From contig JAUICG010000012.1 in assembly GCA_030427485.1 (NCBI GenBank), positions 62,001 to 126,000 of the forward strand: a stretch of 64,000 bases of DNA, given 5' to 3'. The DNA comes from Gammaproteobacteria bacterium (GTDB lineage Bacteria > Pseudomonadota > Gammaproteobacteria > Pseudomonadales > Halieaceae). A program made the translations under genes and the position numbers. The notes under the pieces are model-generated. The model was not told the DNA's origin and did no database searches. It saw only the letters and a program-made list of their open reading frames with translations. This document shows, piece by piece, positions 25,687-34,626 of the stretch (positions are counted from its first letter, which is position 1; each line of letters opens with the position of its first letter).

Positions 25687-26853
25687 CTAATAGGACTTTG
25701 GCAGCCCCAGTACTTTTTCAGCGATGAAATTCAGGATCATGTGCGGGCTCACCGGAGCGGTACGCGGAATCAGGATTTCCCGCAGGAAACGCTCGATATG
25801 GTACTCCTGCGCATAGCCCATGCCACCCAGTGTCAGCATCGCGGTGTGGCAGGCTTCGAAGCCCGCCTCGGCCGCGAGGTACTTCCCGGCATTGGCCTCA
25901 ACGCCGCAGTCCCGCCCCTGGTCGAACAGGGTAGCGGCCTTCATTACCATCAGGTTCGCGGCCTCCACCTGTGCCCAGCACTTCGCCAGCGGGTGTTGTA
26001 TGCCCTGGTTCATGCCGATCGGGCGATCGAAAACAATGCGCTCCTGCGCATACTGCGCGGCGCGTTGAATGGCCGCGCGGCCCAGTCCTACCGCCTCGGC
26101 GCCGAGCAGTACCCGCTCCGGATTGAAGCCGTGCATGATGATCTTGAATCCGTCACCCTCGGCGCCGATGCGGTCCTCTTCGGGAATCCACAGATCGGAG
26201 ATGAACAGCATATTGGAATCGACCGCGTGGCGGCCCATCTTGTGGATCAGGCGGGTTTCGATTTTGCCGCGGTCGAAGTCGGTAAAGAACAACGACAGCC
26301 CCTCGGTCTTGCGTTTCACATCTTCCAGCGGCGTCGTCCGCGCCAGCAGCATCATCTTGTCTGCGACCTGCGCGACGGAAATCCAGATTTTCTCGCCGTT
26401 GACCAGGTAGCCGCCGTCCTTTTTCTGTGCGCGTGTTTTCAGCCGGGTGGTGTCCAGGCCGATATTGGGCTCGGTGACGGCAAAGCACATGCGGTGTTCG
26501 CCGTTCAGGATGGGCGGAATCATGCGCTGCTTCTGTGCGTCCGTACCGAACAGTTCGACCGGCTGCATGCTGAATACCGGGCCGTGGATGCTGGAGGCTG
26601 CGGCCATGCCGCCACCGGCCTCCGCGACCGCCTGCATCATGATCGCCGCCTCGGTGATACCGAGGCCTGAGCCGCCGACGGCCTCGGGCATCGCGATGCC
26701 CAGCCACCCCGCGTCGGCCATGGAGCGGTGAAACTCGTGCGGAAAAACCCCGTCCCGGTCGCGTTCCAGCCAGTACTCGTCGGGAAACTGCGAACAGTGC
26801 TTGAGCACTGTTTCGCGGATGTTCTGCTGATCGTCGGTGAGTGAGTAGTCCAT
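25687..26853 (-). CDS. Acyl-CoA dehydrogenase
   Basis: Encodes 388 residues; ATG 26853 lies four bases after the CoA-transferase stop and follows AAAGGA. N-terminal helical domain, FAVTEPNIGLDTTRLKTRA for FAD and substrate contact, and C-terminal YAQERIVFDRPIGMNQGIQHPLA and LGGMGYAQEYHIERFLRE. The end (ILIPRTAPVSPHMI) lacks the usual YEGT glutamate motif, so the base must lie elsewhere, as in some other members. It is translated next to the CoA transferase and probably acts on the ester that enzyme forms. Confidence 0.9.
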   Translation of the reverse strand: MDYSLTDDQQNIRETVLKHCSQFPDEYWLERDRDGVFPHEFHRSMADAGWLGIAMPEAVGGSGLGITEAAIMMQAVAEAGGGMAAASSIHGPVFSMQPVELFGTDAQKQRMIPPILNGEHRMCFAVTEPNIGLDTTRLKTRAQKKDGGYLVNGEKIWISVAQVADKMMLLARTTPLEDVKRKTEGLSLFFTDFDRGKIETRLIHKMGRHAVDSNMLFISDLWIPEEDRIGAEGDGFKIIMHGFNPERVLLGAEAVGLGRAAIQRAAQYAQERIVFDRPIGMNQGIQHPLAKCWAQVEAANLMVMKAATLFDQGRDCGVEANAGKYLAAEAGFEACHTAMLTLGGMGYAQEYHIERFLREILIPRTAPVSPHMILNFIAEKVLGLPKSY

Positions 26854-26857
26854 TGTT

Positions 26858-28036
26858 CTAGTCCTTTGCGCCGAGGCCCAGGGACTGTAGCACCTCTTCG
26901 GTATGCGCGCCGAGCCTTGGCGCGGGACCGGCAACCCGTCCCGGTGTCTGTGAGAAGCGCGTCGGCACGCCCGGAAAACGCACCGGCCCGTTGGGCGAAT
27001 CGACCGTTTCGAAGAAGCCGATTTCGTTCAGCTGCTGATTCTCGAGCAGGTCGTCCAGGGTGCGCAGCGGCGCGGCCGGGATATCCAGCGAGCGCAACAG
27101 GTCCAGCCATTCCCCGGTCGTGCGTTCCTGGAAAGTCTCGCCCAGCAGTGCGTAGACCGTGTCGATCTGTTGCGCGCGCTGTTCCAGCGTGGCGAATTTC
27201 GGGTCTTTGGCCCACTCCGGCTGCACCGCGTTCACGAATGTCGACCACTGTTTGTCGTTGTAGATCAGCGCCGCTATGTGGCCATCGCGGGTGCGGTAGG
27301 GACGACGATTGGGAGACACTGCGCGCGGGTAAAACGCCTCGCCGAGCGGCGGGTCGAACATCGTGCCGTTGGCGTGTTCGACCAGCATGAAGGAGGCCAT
27401 GGTCTCAAACATGCTGACGTCCACCTCCTGTCCTTCGCCGGTTCGTTCGCGGTGAAAGAGCGCCATCATCGTCGCGTATACTGCGGTCAGCCCGGCGACC
27501 TTGTCCGCGATGATGCTGCCGATAAAGTTCGCCTCCCCGGTCAGCCTGGCCTGCACCATCGGCAGTCCGCACTCCGCCTGGATGGTATCGTCGTAGGCGG
27601 TCAGGTCGCGGTCCGGACCGCGCCGGTCATAGCCGTAGCAGTTGGTATAGACGATAGCCGGGTTGATTGCCGCCACGTCCTCGTAACCGAACCCCAGCTT
27701 GGTCACGGCTTTCAGTCGCATCGAGTGGATGAAAACATCGGCAGTTTCCAGTAGCGCACGCAGCGCCGTTTTGTCCGCTTCCGCGCGCAGGTCGAGCACC
27801 ACGCTGCGTTTGCCGCGATTGATATTGGCGAATACGCCGCTCATTCCGGGTTCCGGTCCCACCGAGATCTGGCGTACGTTGTCGCCGCCGGGTGCCTCGA
27901 TCTTGATCACGTCCGCGCCCATGTCCGCAAGAATCTGCGTGCAATACGGCCCGAAAACCATCGCCGTGAGATCGATAACGCGTATGCCGGACAGCGGTCC
28001 GGCCCCTTTGCTGTGCTTGCTGTCAGTCGAGTTCAC
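26858..28036 (-). CDS. CoA transferase, family III (CaiB/BaiF)
   Basis: Encodes 392 residues from GTG 28036, which overlaps the end of the Rieske gene by 14 bp. Motifs in order: VIDLTAMVFGPYCTQILADMGADVIKIEAPGGD, NRGKRSVVLDL, and the catalytic-aspartate region YDDTIQAECGLP. It makes a CoA ester from a free acid and a CoA donor. Paired with the acyl-CoA dehydrogenase as in the carnitine-type arrangement. Confidence 0.92.
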   Translation of the reverse strand: MNSTDSKHSKGAGPLSGIRVIDLTAMVFGPYCTQILADMGADVIKIEAPGGDNVRQISVGPEPGMSGVFANINRGKRSVVLDLRAEADKTALRALLETADVFIHSMRLKAVTKLGFGYEDVAAINPAIVYTNCYGYDRRGPDRDLTAYDDTIQAECGLPMVQARLTGEANFIGSIIADKVAGLTAVYATMMALFHRERTGEGQEVDVSMFETMASFMLVEHANGTMFDPPLGEAFYPRAVSPNRRPYRTRDGHIAALIYNDKQWSTFVNAVQPEWAKDPKFATLEQRAQQIDTVYALLGETFQERTTGEWLDLLRSLDIPAAPLRTLDDLLENQQLNEIGFFETVDSPNGPVRFPGVPTRFSQTPGRVAGPAPRLGAHTEEVLQSLGLGAKD

Positions 28037-29393
28037 GCGGCGCTCCGGTACCCATGTATTTCGCCAGGTTGTAGTGCAGGTTGGCGACACTGCGCTCCAT
28101 ATAGGGATTGGGCCTGGTGCCCCGGAATCCGCCGGACTTCATACCCTGCTGCACGGCGGCCATATTGGCGAAGTCCTGCGACAGCACATAGCACCAGGCT
28201 TCTTCGGTTGCCGGTGAAAACTCCCATTCCGTCTCCGGTTCCCCGCCCTCGGGGAACAACTCGTACACAGCCGCCTCGAAGATGCATTTATCCGGGTCGT
28301 TGCCGTAGGGCCTGGCGCTGTAGCACAGTGCATTGTTCACGGCGTGACCGATCTGGAAGTTCGGGAAAATCTGCCATGCGGTGCCGCTTCTGCCAACGTC
28401 AGCGGGATCGACGGTGGGCCAGATGACGCCGCGCGCCGCGTCGTCCGCGCGGGCGGATGCGAGCCAGTGCTTCAACACCTGGTCCGACGGGGTGCCCTCG
28501 GGCAATTCATCGACCAGCCGCAGGGCGGCATTCACCAGCGTCTGCGTGGTGTTGGTATTGGCTTTCTCCCAGGTGTAGACCTGCATTTCGGCGGTGGAAA
28601 TTCGTGCATCCGCGCCCGAGCCGACCCGGAGTTTAGCCTGTTGGTTTTCGTCCATGTCTTTTGGTGCATCGTAGCCGATATTGCTGTGTTTTCCCTGTAC
28701 CCGGGCCCAGCCGCGGAACTCGCCGAATTTGTTGAACTCCGGGTGGGTCGTCTGCACGTGGTAGGTCTCGCAGAATGCTTCCATCGCCACTTTCCAGTTG
28801 CAGTCAAAGATGCCCCACTTGCGCCAGCGATAGCGCATGTTCTGCAACTGGAACGGATCGAGCATGCCCGCGGCGGGTTCCAGGTAGTCGCGCAGGCTTT
28901 CGCACTCGGGGTCCAGGTTGATCCAGATCCACCCGCCCCAGGTGTCGACCCTGACCGCTTTAAGCCCGGCGCACTCGTCAGTCAGCGCACCCTGCCAGTC
29001 CTCTTTGTGCGGGATATGCGTGTTCCTGCCGTCCAGTGCAAACTGCCAGCCGTGATAGGCGCAGACGAACTGAGTTTTCCTGCCGCTGCCATTTCTCGCG
29101 CCCGCCGGTGTGTCCACGAGCTTGCGACCGCGGTGCGAACAGACGTTGTAGAACGCACGGATTTCGTCCGCGGCGGCGCGAACGATCACGATCGACTCAC
29201 CGGCGATCTCGTAAGTCAGGTAGTTCCCGACCCGGGGAATCTCTTCTTCGCGGCCCACCTGCTGCCATACCCTGGTCCACAGTTTGGCACGCTCTTCGCG
29301 CGCATACTCGGGAGACAGGTAGGCCTCGACCGGGATCAATACCGGTTTTGCCAGGTCGTCGGGTGTGGCAACCCGCTTATCGGTATCGGTCAT
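28023..29393 (-). CDS. Rieske non-haem iron oxygenase, large subunit
   Basis: Encodes 456 residues; ATG 29393 follows GGAGGG. The Rieske [2Fe-2S] ligands are C85-S-H87 and C111-AYH114. The mononuclear iron histidines lie in ETYHVQTTHPEF (H212, H217). It is a paralogue of the enzyme at 46598, with matching C-terminus (YMGTGAPRELD against YMGTGSPRLLD). It hydroxylates a ring or alicyclic carbon using electrons from a ferredoxin system, which is not encoded here. No small subunit gene is present. Confidence 0.93.
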   Translation of the reverse strand: MTDTDKRVATPDDLAKPVLIPVEAYLSPEYAREERAKLWTRVWQQVGREEEIPRVGNYLTYEIAGESIVIVRAAADEIRAFYNVCSHRGRKLVDTPAGARNGSGRKTQFVCAYHGWQFALDGRNTHIPHKEDWQGALTDECAGLKAVRVDTWGGWIWINLDPECESLRDYLEPAAGMLDPFQLQNMRYRWRKWGIFDCNWKVAMEAFCETYHVQTTHPEFNKFGEFRGWARVQGKHSNIGYDAPKDMDENQQAKLRVGSGADARISTAEMQVYTWEKANTNTTQTLVNAALRLVDELPEGTPSDQVLKHWLASARADDAARGVIWPTVDPADVGRSGTAWQIFPNFQIGHAVNNALCYSARPYGNDPDKCIFEAAVYELFPEGGEPETEWEFSPATEEAWCYVLSQDFANMAAVQQGMKSGGFRGTRPNPYMERSVANLHYNLAKYMGTGAPRELD

Positions 29394-29433
29394 CGCGATG
29401 TCCCTCCGTTGTGTCCGCTGTTCCTCGCCACGT

Positions 29434-30249
29434 TCAGGCAAACGCCTCTTCGCCTTCGAGTTTGGTCCGGTGCAGCATACGCCCGGATGCCGGGTCATAG
29501 GCAATCGCGCGGTGCATGGTGCCTGTATTATCCCAGATTACGGTGTCGCCCACGGTCCACTCGTGTCGATAGACAAACTGCGGCTGGGTCGCCCACTCGC
29601 GCAGTTTCACCAGCAGTTTCGTGCTGTCCCTGAAGCTGCTGCCGACAAGCTGGTAGGCGGTGCAGCCGATCACCAGCGACTTGCGCCCGGAACGGTGTTT
29701 CCATACCAGCGGCAGTTCGGAGTCGCCGATGGCCATCATCTGCTCCAGCATCTGCAGCGGGGGTTCGGGAGCGTAGTACAACAGCGAGTTCCAGGCGGAG
29801 TGCAGCACCCGAAGCTGCTCGTAGGCGTTCTGTTCATCCTCGGGCAGGTCGTCGTAGGCGGCGTAGGTATTGCAGAATTCCGTCTGGCCGCCGGTAGGCG
29901 ACAGCACCTTGGCGGACAAAATCGAAGCCAGAATGGGTACCTTGTTCATGGTGCCGTCGATATGCCAGTACAGGGAGCCCTTCAGGTAATCAGCGAGTTT
30001 GTTGGCGCCGGTGTCCAGCGTGACCTTGTAGATATTTTCGCCGGAGTTCTCCGGTGCGAATGTGCCCAGTGTCTCGGTGAACGTGATCTGCTCTTCATCG
30101 GTGAAATTTACCTGCGGGAACACCAGTACGCCGCGACGCTCGAGCAGGTCGCGAATTTCGCCGGCGTGTTCGCCGCTCAGCAGCGCGGCTTTATCAGCGC
30201 GAATTTCGGTGGCGATGCGGGGCTTCAAATCTCTGGTGCTAAGTGCCAT
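29434..30249 (-). CDS. TauD/TfdA-family 2-oxoglutarate-dependent dioxygenase
   Basis: Encodes 271 residues with GGAGATCCGAC before the ATG. The iron ligands are visible as H96-I-D98 (YWHIDGT) and a distal histidine in GTMHRAIAY (about 246), followed by the arginine of SGRMLHR that binds 2-oxoglutarate. These enzymes hydroxylate or cleave ethers, sulfonates or aliphatic acids. In this operon it may hydroxylate an unactivated carbon or remove a group. The true substrate is unknown. Confidence 0.9.
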   Translation of the reverse strand: MALSTRDLKPRIATEIRADKAALLSGEHAGEIRDLLERRGVLVFPQVNFTDEEQITFTETLGTFAPENSGENIYKVTLDTGANKLADYLKGSLYWHIDGTMNKVPILASILSAKVLSPTGGQTEFCNTYAAYDDLPEDEQNAYEQLRVLHSAWNSLLYYAPEPPLQMLEQMMAIGDSELPLVWKHRSGRKSLVIGCTAYQLVGSSFRDSTKLLVKLREWATQPQFVYRHEWTVGDTVIWDNTGTMHRAIAYDPASGRMLHRTKLEGEEAFA

Positions 30250-30286
30250 GTCGGATCTCCTGAAAAAGAGGGTTCAAATTATGCAA

Positions 30287-30303
30287 GCGGCCCGGCCGGC
30301 CGC
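30287..30303. other. GC-only hairpin between ligase and dioxygenase genes
   Basis: GCGGCC-N5-GGCCGC, a perfect 6-bp stem in the 58-bp gap within the minus-strand operon. There is no T run, so it is more likely an RNA-stability or attenuation element than a terminator, if it matters at all. Confidence 0.25.
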
Positions 30304-30307
30304 AGCG

Positions 30308-31975
30308 CTAGGCTTGCTCGAGCCTTGCGACGACCAGTTTGCGTAACTCGGGCCGCTGGATCTTGTTGCTGCCGGTCATGGGCAGTTCCTGTTCGCTGAA
30401 GAAGAGTACCCGGCGCGGTACCTTGTAACTGGCCAGGGATTGTTTGGCGAAAGCCCGCACGGCCTCTTCATCCAGCTGCTTGCCCTCGCTCAGCACCACG
30501 CAGGAAACCACAATCTCACCCAGCGTCTCGTGGGGTATACCCAGGGAAAACGCGGTGGCGATCGCGTCGTGCTTGCCCAGCGCAACATCGATTTCGGTCG
30601 GTGACACGTTGGCGCCGCCGGTCTTGATGATGTCGCCCAACCTGCCGATCCAGAACAGGTGGCCCTGGGGCGTGAAGTAACCCGCGTCCGCGGTGTGAAT
30701 GAAACCCTCCTCGTCGAGCAGGTCCTCCGGCGGAGTCTTCAGGTAGCCCGGAGTCAGGGTGGGGCCCTTGGCGATGATCTCGCCGGTTTCTCCCATGGGC
30801 ACAATGGCGCCGGTTTCCGGGTCCACGATGCGCACGATATTGCCCGGCAGCACCGGGCCAAAGGTATTGTCTGTATTCTCCTTCCCCGAAAATCCCGTGA
30901 CGAAGGTGAACGTCTCGGTCAGGCCATAGCCGCTGGGCTGTCGCCAGGTGGTATTGATCGAGGGGTGTGTCGCCAGGATCAACTGCGCATCGACGTAATG
31001 CAGGGCGGACAGGTCCGCGCTGTCCCAACCCGGGCATTCTTTCAATCGCGCCTCCTGGTGAGGCCAGGCGATCGCCAGCGAGATACGTTCCTTCTGCAGC
31101 AGCTCCAGCGCGGCATCGGGATCGAAGTAGCGCTGCAATACCAGGCAACCCCCGACGGTCAGCGTACTGCCGAATGCCATGCCGAAGTTGCCGGACCAGA
31201 AGAAGCCATTGGCGCTCCAGGTGCGCACCGAGCTGTCCGCGTCATACCAGTGGCCGAAACGCCAGCACTGCAGCGTCGCCGCGCGGTGTGACTGCTGGAT
31301 GGCCTTGGGTTGCGCGGTGGACCCGGAAGAGAAAAATACCAGGCCCAGATCCATGGGGCTGGAAGCCTCGGCCGCCGCGCTGGCGAGGGAAACCGGCACC
31401 GCGTTACCCAGTGCCAGGAATTCATCCCAGTTCTGCAATCCGGGGCGGGACAGCGCGCTGTCCAGGCAGATGACACGTCGCAGAAAGGGCAGGTCGTCCT
31501 GCTGCAGGTGCCCCGGGGCGACCGTGGCGAGGTCGGGGCATATCTCGAATATGTCGTGCACAAAATCCCGCGAGGCGACACCCGCCTCCATGATCAACAG
31601 CTCGATATCCGACTGGCGCAGCTGGAACGCCAGTTCTTCGCGGGTTGAGAACGTATTCAGGGCGACGGTGACACCGCCCGCCATGGCGATGCCGAACATG
31701 CCGAACAGCCATTCCGGCCTGTTGCTGACCAGCAGGCCGATCCGGGCGCCGCGTCCGACACCTGCCGCAAGTAGCGCCCTGGCGACGGCCAGCGATTCGC
31801 TGTAGAGATCGTGATAGGTCCAGCTCTGTTGCTCGCCAGCGAGATCCAGCCAGCGCAGCGCTTCGCGGTCGCCGTGCCGTTTGGCGATTTCTCCGACAAA
31901 TCCGGGCAGGGTCAGGGGGCCGATGCCGGTCTCTTCACGCAGGGGAACGCCCCGCACCTCGGACAGTGCGCTCAT
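30308..31975 (-). CDS. AMP-forming acyl-CoA ligase with altered phosphate loop
   Basis: Encodes 555 residues; ATG 31975 is close after the upstream stop. The fold is clear: WTYHDLYSESLAVARAL, GYGLTETF, HTADAGYFTPQGHLFWIGRLGDIIKTGGANVSPTEID and a C-terminal TGSNKIQRPELR. The A3 loop, normally TSGTTGxPKG, reads SSGSTAQPKAI, losing two glycines while keeping Lys. It probably activates an acid in the ten-gene operon, perhaps with changed ATP kinetics. Confidence 0.87.
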   Translation of the reverse strand: MSALSEVRGVPLREETGIGPLTLPGFVGEIAKRHGDREALRWLDLAGEQQSWTYHDLYSESLAVARALLAAGVGRGARIGLLVSNRPEWLFGMFGIAMAGGVTVALNTFSTREELAFQLRQSDIELLIMEAGVASRDFVHDIFEICPDLATVAPGHLQQDDLPFLRRVICLDSALSRPGLQNWDEFLALGNAVPVSLASAAAEASSPMDLGLVFFSSGSTAQPKAIQQSHRAATLQCWRFGHWYDADSSVRTWSANGFFWSGNFGMAFGSTLTVGGCLVLQRYFDPDAALELLQKERISLAIAWPHQEARLKECPGWDSADLSALHYVDAQLILATHPSINTTWRQPSGYGLTETFTFVTGFSGKENTDNTFGPVLPGNIVRIVDPETGAIVPMGETGEIIAKGPTLTPGYLKTPPEDLLDEEGFIHTADAGYFTPQGHLFWIGRLGDIIKTGGANVSPTEIDVALGKHDAIATAFSLGIPHETLGEIVVSCVVLSEGKQLDEEAVRAFAKQSLASYKVPRRVLFFSEQELPMTGSNKIQRPELRKLVVARLEQA

Positions 31976-31979
31976 GCTG

Positions 31980-32618
31980 TCAGGACCCCTCGCGCGAGGC
32001 GAGCATGCGCTCCCTCGTCTGACTGTCAAACCCTTCCACGCCGGGCTCCAGCGGGATGTCGAAGCTGCCCAGCGCCATGGCCAGTACGTTGTAACAGCCC
32101 ACCAGGAATACCATGTCCATGATTTGTTGCGTATCGTAACGCGGCACAAGCGCGGCCCACGTCGTATCGGAGATGCGCGTATGCGTGTGCAGGTCATCCG
32201 CGACACGGACCAGGGCGGCGTCCTCGCTGTTCCACTGGGGCGCATCCGGCCCCGCCTGTACCCGTTCGATTTCCTCGTCTGTCAGGCCCGCCCGGCGTCC
32301 GAGTATTGCGTGTTGCACGAATTCGTATTCAGAGTGACGCAGCCAGCTGATGCGCAGAATCAGCAGTTCGCGCTCGCGGGCGGTGAGGGTGCTGCCCTGG
32401 GCGACATGTCGGTTGAAGGTGAGGAAGGCCTTGGCCAGCGCCGGGTAGTGCGCCAGGCTGCCCAGTGTGTACATGCCGCGGGCGTCCTCACCCCCGTCTT
32501 CCCAGCGCGAGAGAACAAATTGCAGCCCGCTGGGAAACGCGCCCAGCGCATCGAGAATCTCGTCGCTCCAGTCCGGTGGCAGCAGCGGTGACATTCGCGT
32601 GTTATTTTCATCCTGCAT
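31980..32618 (-). CDS. Carboxymuconolactone decarboxylase-like (AhpD-fold) protein
   Basis: Encodes 212 residues; ATG 32618 follows GGAGAAA. The AhpD/CMD core is seen in YPALAKAFLTFNRHVAQGSTLTARERELLILRISWLRHSEYEFVQHAILGRRAGL, where E and H at the end are characteristic. The CxxC pair of peroxidase members is absent, so the protein is closer to the decarboxylase or unknown members. Role in the operon unclear. Confidence 0.82.
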   Translation of the reverse strand: MQDENNTRMSPLLPPDWSDEILDALGAFPSGLQFVLSRWEDGGEDARGMYTLGSLAHYPALAKAFLTFNRHVAQGSTLTARERELLILRISWLRHSEYEFVQHAILGRRAGLTDEEIERVQAGPDAPQWNSEDAALVRVADDLHTHTRISDTTWAALVPRYDTQQIMDMVFLVGCYNVLAMALGSFDIPLEPGVEGFDSQTRERMLASREGS

Positions 32619-32673
32619 CAGGGTTTCTCCGTCGTTTGGCCATCCCGGGATCCAGCACCGTTCAAAGCTCGTC

Positions 32674-32967
32674 TCAGTCGATACCTTCGACGATGAAGGC
32701 CCGATACCGGGCGCCTTTTTTCCGGTGCACCAATGCGGCCTGGTATTCCGGGCTGTTGTACCACTCCCGGGCATCCTGCATGGTCGGGAATTGCAGCACG
32801 ACCACGCCGTCCGGCGCCTCGCCCTCCAGGGACTCCAGCGCACCGTAAATCGCCAGCGGTGTCAGCTTGGCGGGAGGCGGATGACCCCGATTCATGCTTG
32901 AGTATTTGTCCATCTCCGCCTGGTCGATTACCGGGCCTTCACGGGTGAAAATAACGTAGGCGGTCAC
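32674..32967 (-). CDS. DUF1330-family small protein
   Basis: Encodes 97 residues from a GTG preceded by GGAGAG. A ferredoxin-like dimeric alpha/beta barrel is suggested by AYVIFTREGPVIDQAEMDKYSS, GVVVLQFPTMQDAREWYNSPEYQAA and the basic tail RKKGARYRAFIVEG, which match DUF1330. No enzymatic role is established for the family. It lies 13 bp after the SDR at the start of the ten-gene run. Confidence 0.85.
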   Translation of the reverse strand: MTAYVIFTREGPVIDQAEMDKYSSMNRGHPPPAKLTPLAIYGALESLEGEAPDGVVVLQFPTMQDAREWYNSPEYQAALVHRKKGARYRAFIVEGID

Positions 32968-32980
32968 GACTCACTCTCCA

Positions 32981-33727
32981 TCAGGGCATCACCCGGCCGC
33001 CATTGACGCCCAGCGTGTGACCGGTGACGTAGCCGGCGGCTTCCGACACCAGGTAGGAGCAGGCCGCGGCGATATCCTCCGGCTTGCCGGGACGGCCCAT
33101 CGGTGAATTGGCTGAAGCCGCTTCAGCGTCGACATTCACCGGTGATTTGCGCAGCATCGGCGTATCGACAAAGCCGGGCGGGATATTGTTCACGGTAATA
33201 CCCTTGCTGGCGTATTCCCTGGCAAGCGCTTTTGTGAACGCAACCACCGCGCCCTTGGAAGTCGCGTAGTGGGTCATCATCATCGCGCCGGTCTGGGCCG
33301 AGGAGGAGGAAATATTGACAATCCTGCCCCAGCCGGCGTCGAGCATGTCCGGAATAATCGCCTGCGAACAGAGAAAGGGCCCCATCACGTTGACCCGCAG
33401 CATTCGCTCCAGCATGTCGACCGAGATATCCAGGAACGCGTGGAAGCCGGTGATGCCGGCATTGTTCACCAGGATGGTAATCGCGCCCAGCTCCTCGCGC
33501 GTTCGGGCCGCGCTCGCGGCGATTGCGTCGACGTCAGAGGCGTCGCCGATACAGGCGATGGCGCGGCCCCCGGCCCCGGTTATCATATTTACCGTTTCTC
33601 CGGCCCCGGATTCATCGAGATCCCACACCGCGACAGCAGCGCCGTCACTGGCCAGTTTAAGGGCGATGGCGCGGCCTATGCCACTGGCGCCGCCGGTGAC
33701 TACCGCTACTTTTCCGTTCAGTGACAT
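32981..33727 (-). CDS. SDR-family oxidoreductase
   Basis: Encodes 248 residues after GAGGAAAAG. Classical SDR of FabG-like length: TGGASGIGRAIALKL, VWDLDES (NAD preference), NNAG, catalytic SSSSAQTG, YATSK, then the closing VTGHTLGVNGG. First gene of the ten-gene minus-strand operon. Its promoter region, shared with a divergent TetR, has two regulon-type palindromes. Confidence 0.92.
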   Translation of the reverse strand: MSLNGKVAVVTGGASGIGRAIALKLASDGAAVAVWDLDESGAGETVNMITGAGGRAIACIGDASDVDAIAASAARTREELGAITILVNNAGITGFHAFLDISVDMLERMLRVNVMGPFLCSQAIIPDMLDAGWGRIVNISSSSAQTGAMMMTHYATSKGAVVAFTKALAREYASKGITVNNIPPGFVDTPMLRKSPVNVDAEAASANSPMGRPGKPEDIAAACSYLVSEAAGYVTGHTLGVNGGRVMP

Positions 33728-33794
33728 GCTCGCTTTTCCTCGGGTTCTTATCGAATTAGCAGGGAGAGCAAGTTACTAGAAGCTATGCGAATAG

Positions 33795-33810
33795 TCAACA
33801 ATGGTGTACA
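33795..33810. promoter_or_regulatory. Regulon operator copy (weaker), TCAACA-N4-TGTACA
   Basis: TCAACA-ATGG-TGTACA keeps a perfect left half and TGT of the right half. It lies 68 bp upstream of the SDR that opens the ten-gene operon. Confidence 0.45.
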
Positions 33811-33870
33811 CTACTTCGAAGAGGGCGGGCACGCTACACCCGTGGGGTGACGTGAAGTCGATGCTGGTGA

Positions 33871-33886
33871 TCAACGTGTCTGTTAC
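33871..33886. promoter_or_regulatory. Regulon operator copy (weaker), TCAACG-N4-TGTTAC
   Basis: TCAACG-TGTC-TGTTAC matches the core AACA-N4-TGTT at seven of eight bases. It lies 33 bp upstream of the TetR gene at 33919, suggesting autoregulation. Confidence 0.4.
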
Positions 33887-33918
33887 TATGCCGAGTGTCT
33901 ATATTGTGAGTAATTGAA

Positions 33919-34587
33919 ATGTCAGAACCCCACAAACCGACTCGCCGCAACAATACCGACCCGGAATCCACGCGCAGGGAAATACTCCAGGCAGCGCTCG
34001 AAGTGCTGGCCAAGGATGGGCCGGAAAGCCTCAGCGTGACGCAGGTGGCGCGCCTCGCGGGTGTCAACCGCGGTACCGCCTACCAGCATTTTCCCACGCG
34101 GGAGGATCTGGCCCACGCGACCACCGCGTGGGTCAGCGAGCGAATTTACGAGGAGTTCTACGGCGATTTCGAAGAGTTGTCCGAGAAAAACGAGGTCTTC
34201 CCCTCGGATGTCGCGATGGAGCGGCTATCCGACTTTGCGATGAACAACCCGGAATTGAGTCGCGCCTGGCTCTTCGATGTGATGTCGACCAAGGGCGTGG
34301 TGACCGACCCGTTCTGGAAACGCTACGTGCACGAACTCGAGCAGTTTTCGAAATCCGGCTACGGCCGGGAAGATATCGACATCGAGGTGTTTGCGTTCAT
34401 CACGCTCTCCAGCGCGTTTTTGTGGCCGATCTGGGTCGGCGCGCATTCCAAAGGCTCCAAGTCCAGGAGCAGGATGCAGCAGCGCTTTGTCGACGAGATG
34501 TTGCGCCTGTCGATGTATGGCACACTCATCCCGGAGAAACACGCGGCCCTGATGGAGCGCTTCGCGAAAACCGGCAAGGCCGGTTGA
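33919..34587 (+). CDS. TetR/AcrR-family transcriptional regulator
   Basis: Encodes 222 residues. The DNA-binding domain runs from TRREILQAALEVLAKDGPESLSV through VARLAGVNRGTAYQHF (residues 49-58), identical in the recognition helix to the TetR at 14720. The C-terminal ligand domain is also homologous (AWLFDVMSTKG, FLWPIWVGAH, LRLSMYGTL). It is divergent from the ten-gene operon, with two regulon-type palindromes between. An acyl-CoA or pathway acid is a likely effector, by inference. Confidence 0.92.
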   Translation: MSEPHKPTRRNNTDPESTRREILQAALEVLAKDGPESLSVTQVARLAGVNRGTAYQHFPTREDLAHATTAWVSERIYEEFYGDFEELSEKNEVFPSDVAMERLSDFAMNNPELSRAWLFDVMSTKGVVTDPFWKRYVHELEQFSKSGYGREDIDIEVFAFITLSSAFLWPIWVGAHSKGSKSRSRMQQRFVDEMLRLSMYGTLIPEKHAALMERFAKTGKAG

Positions 34588-34626
34588 TACCCGTGCTGCC
34601 GTGACGCCGGGCCGTCGATACGACGC

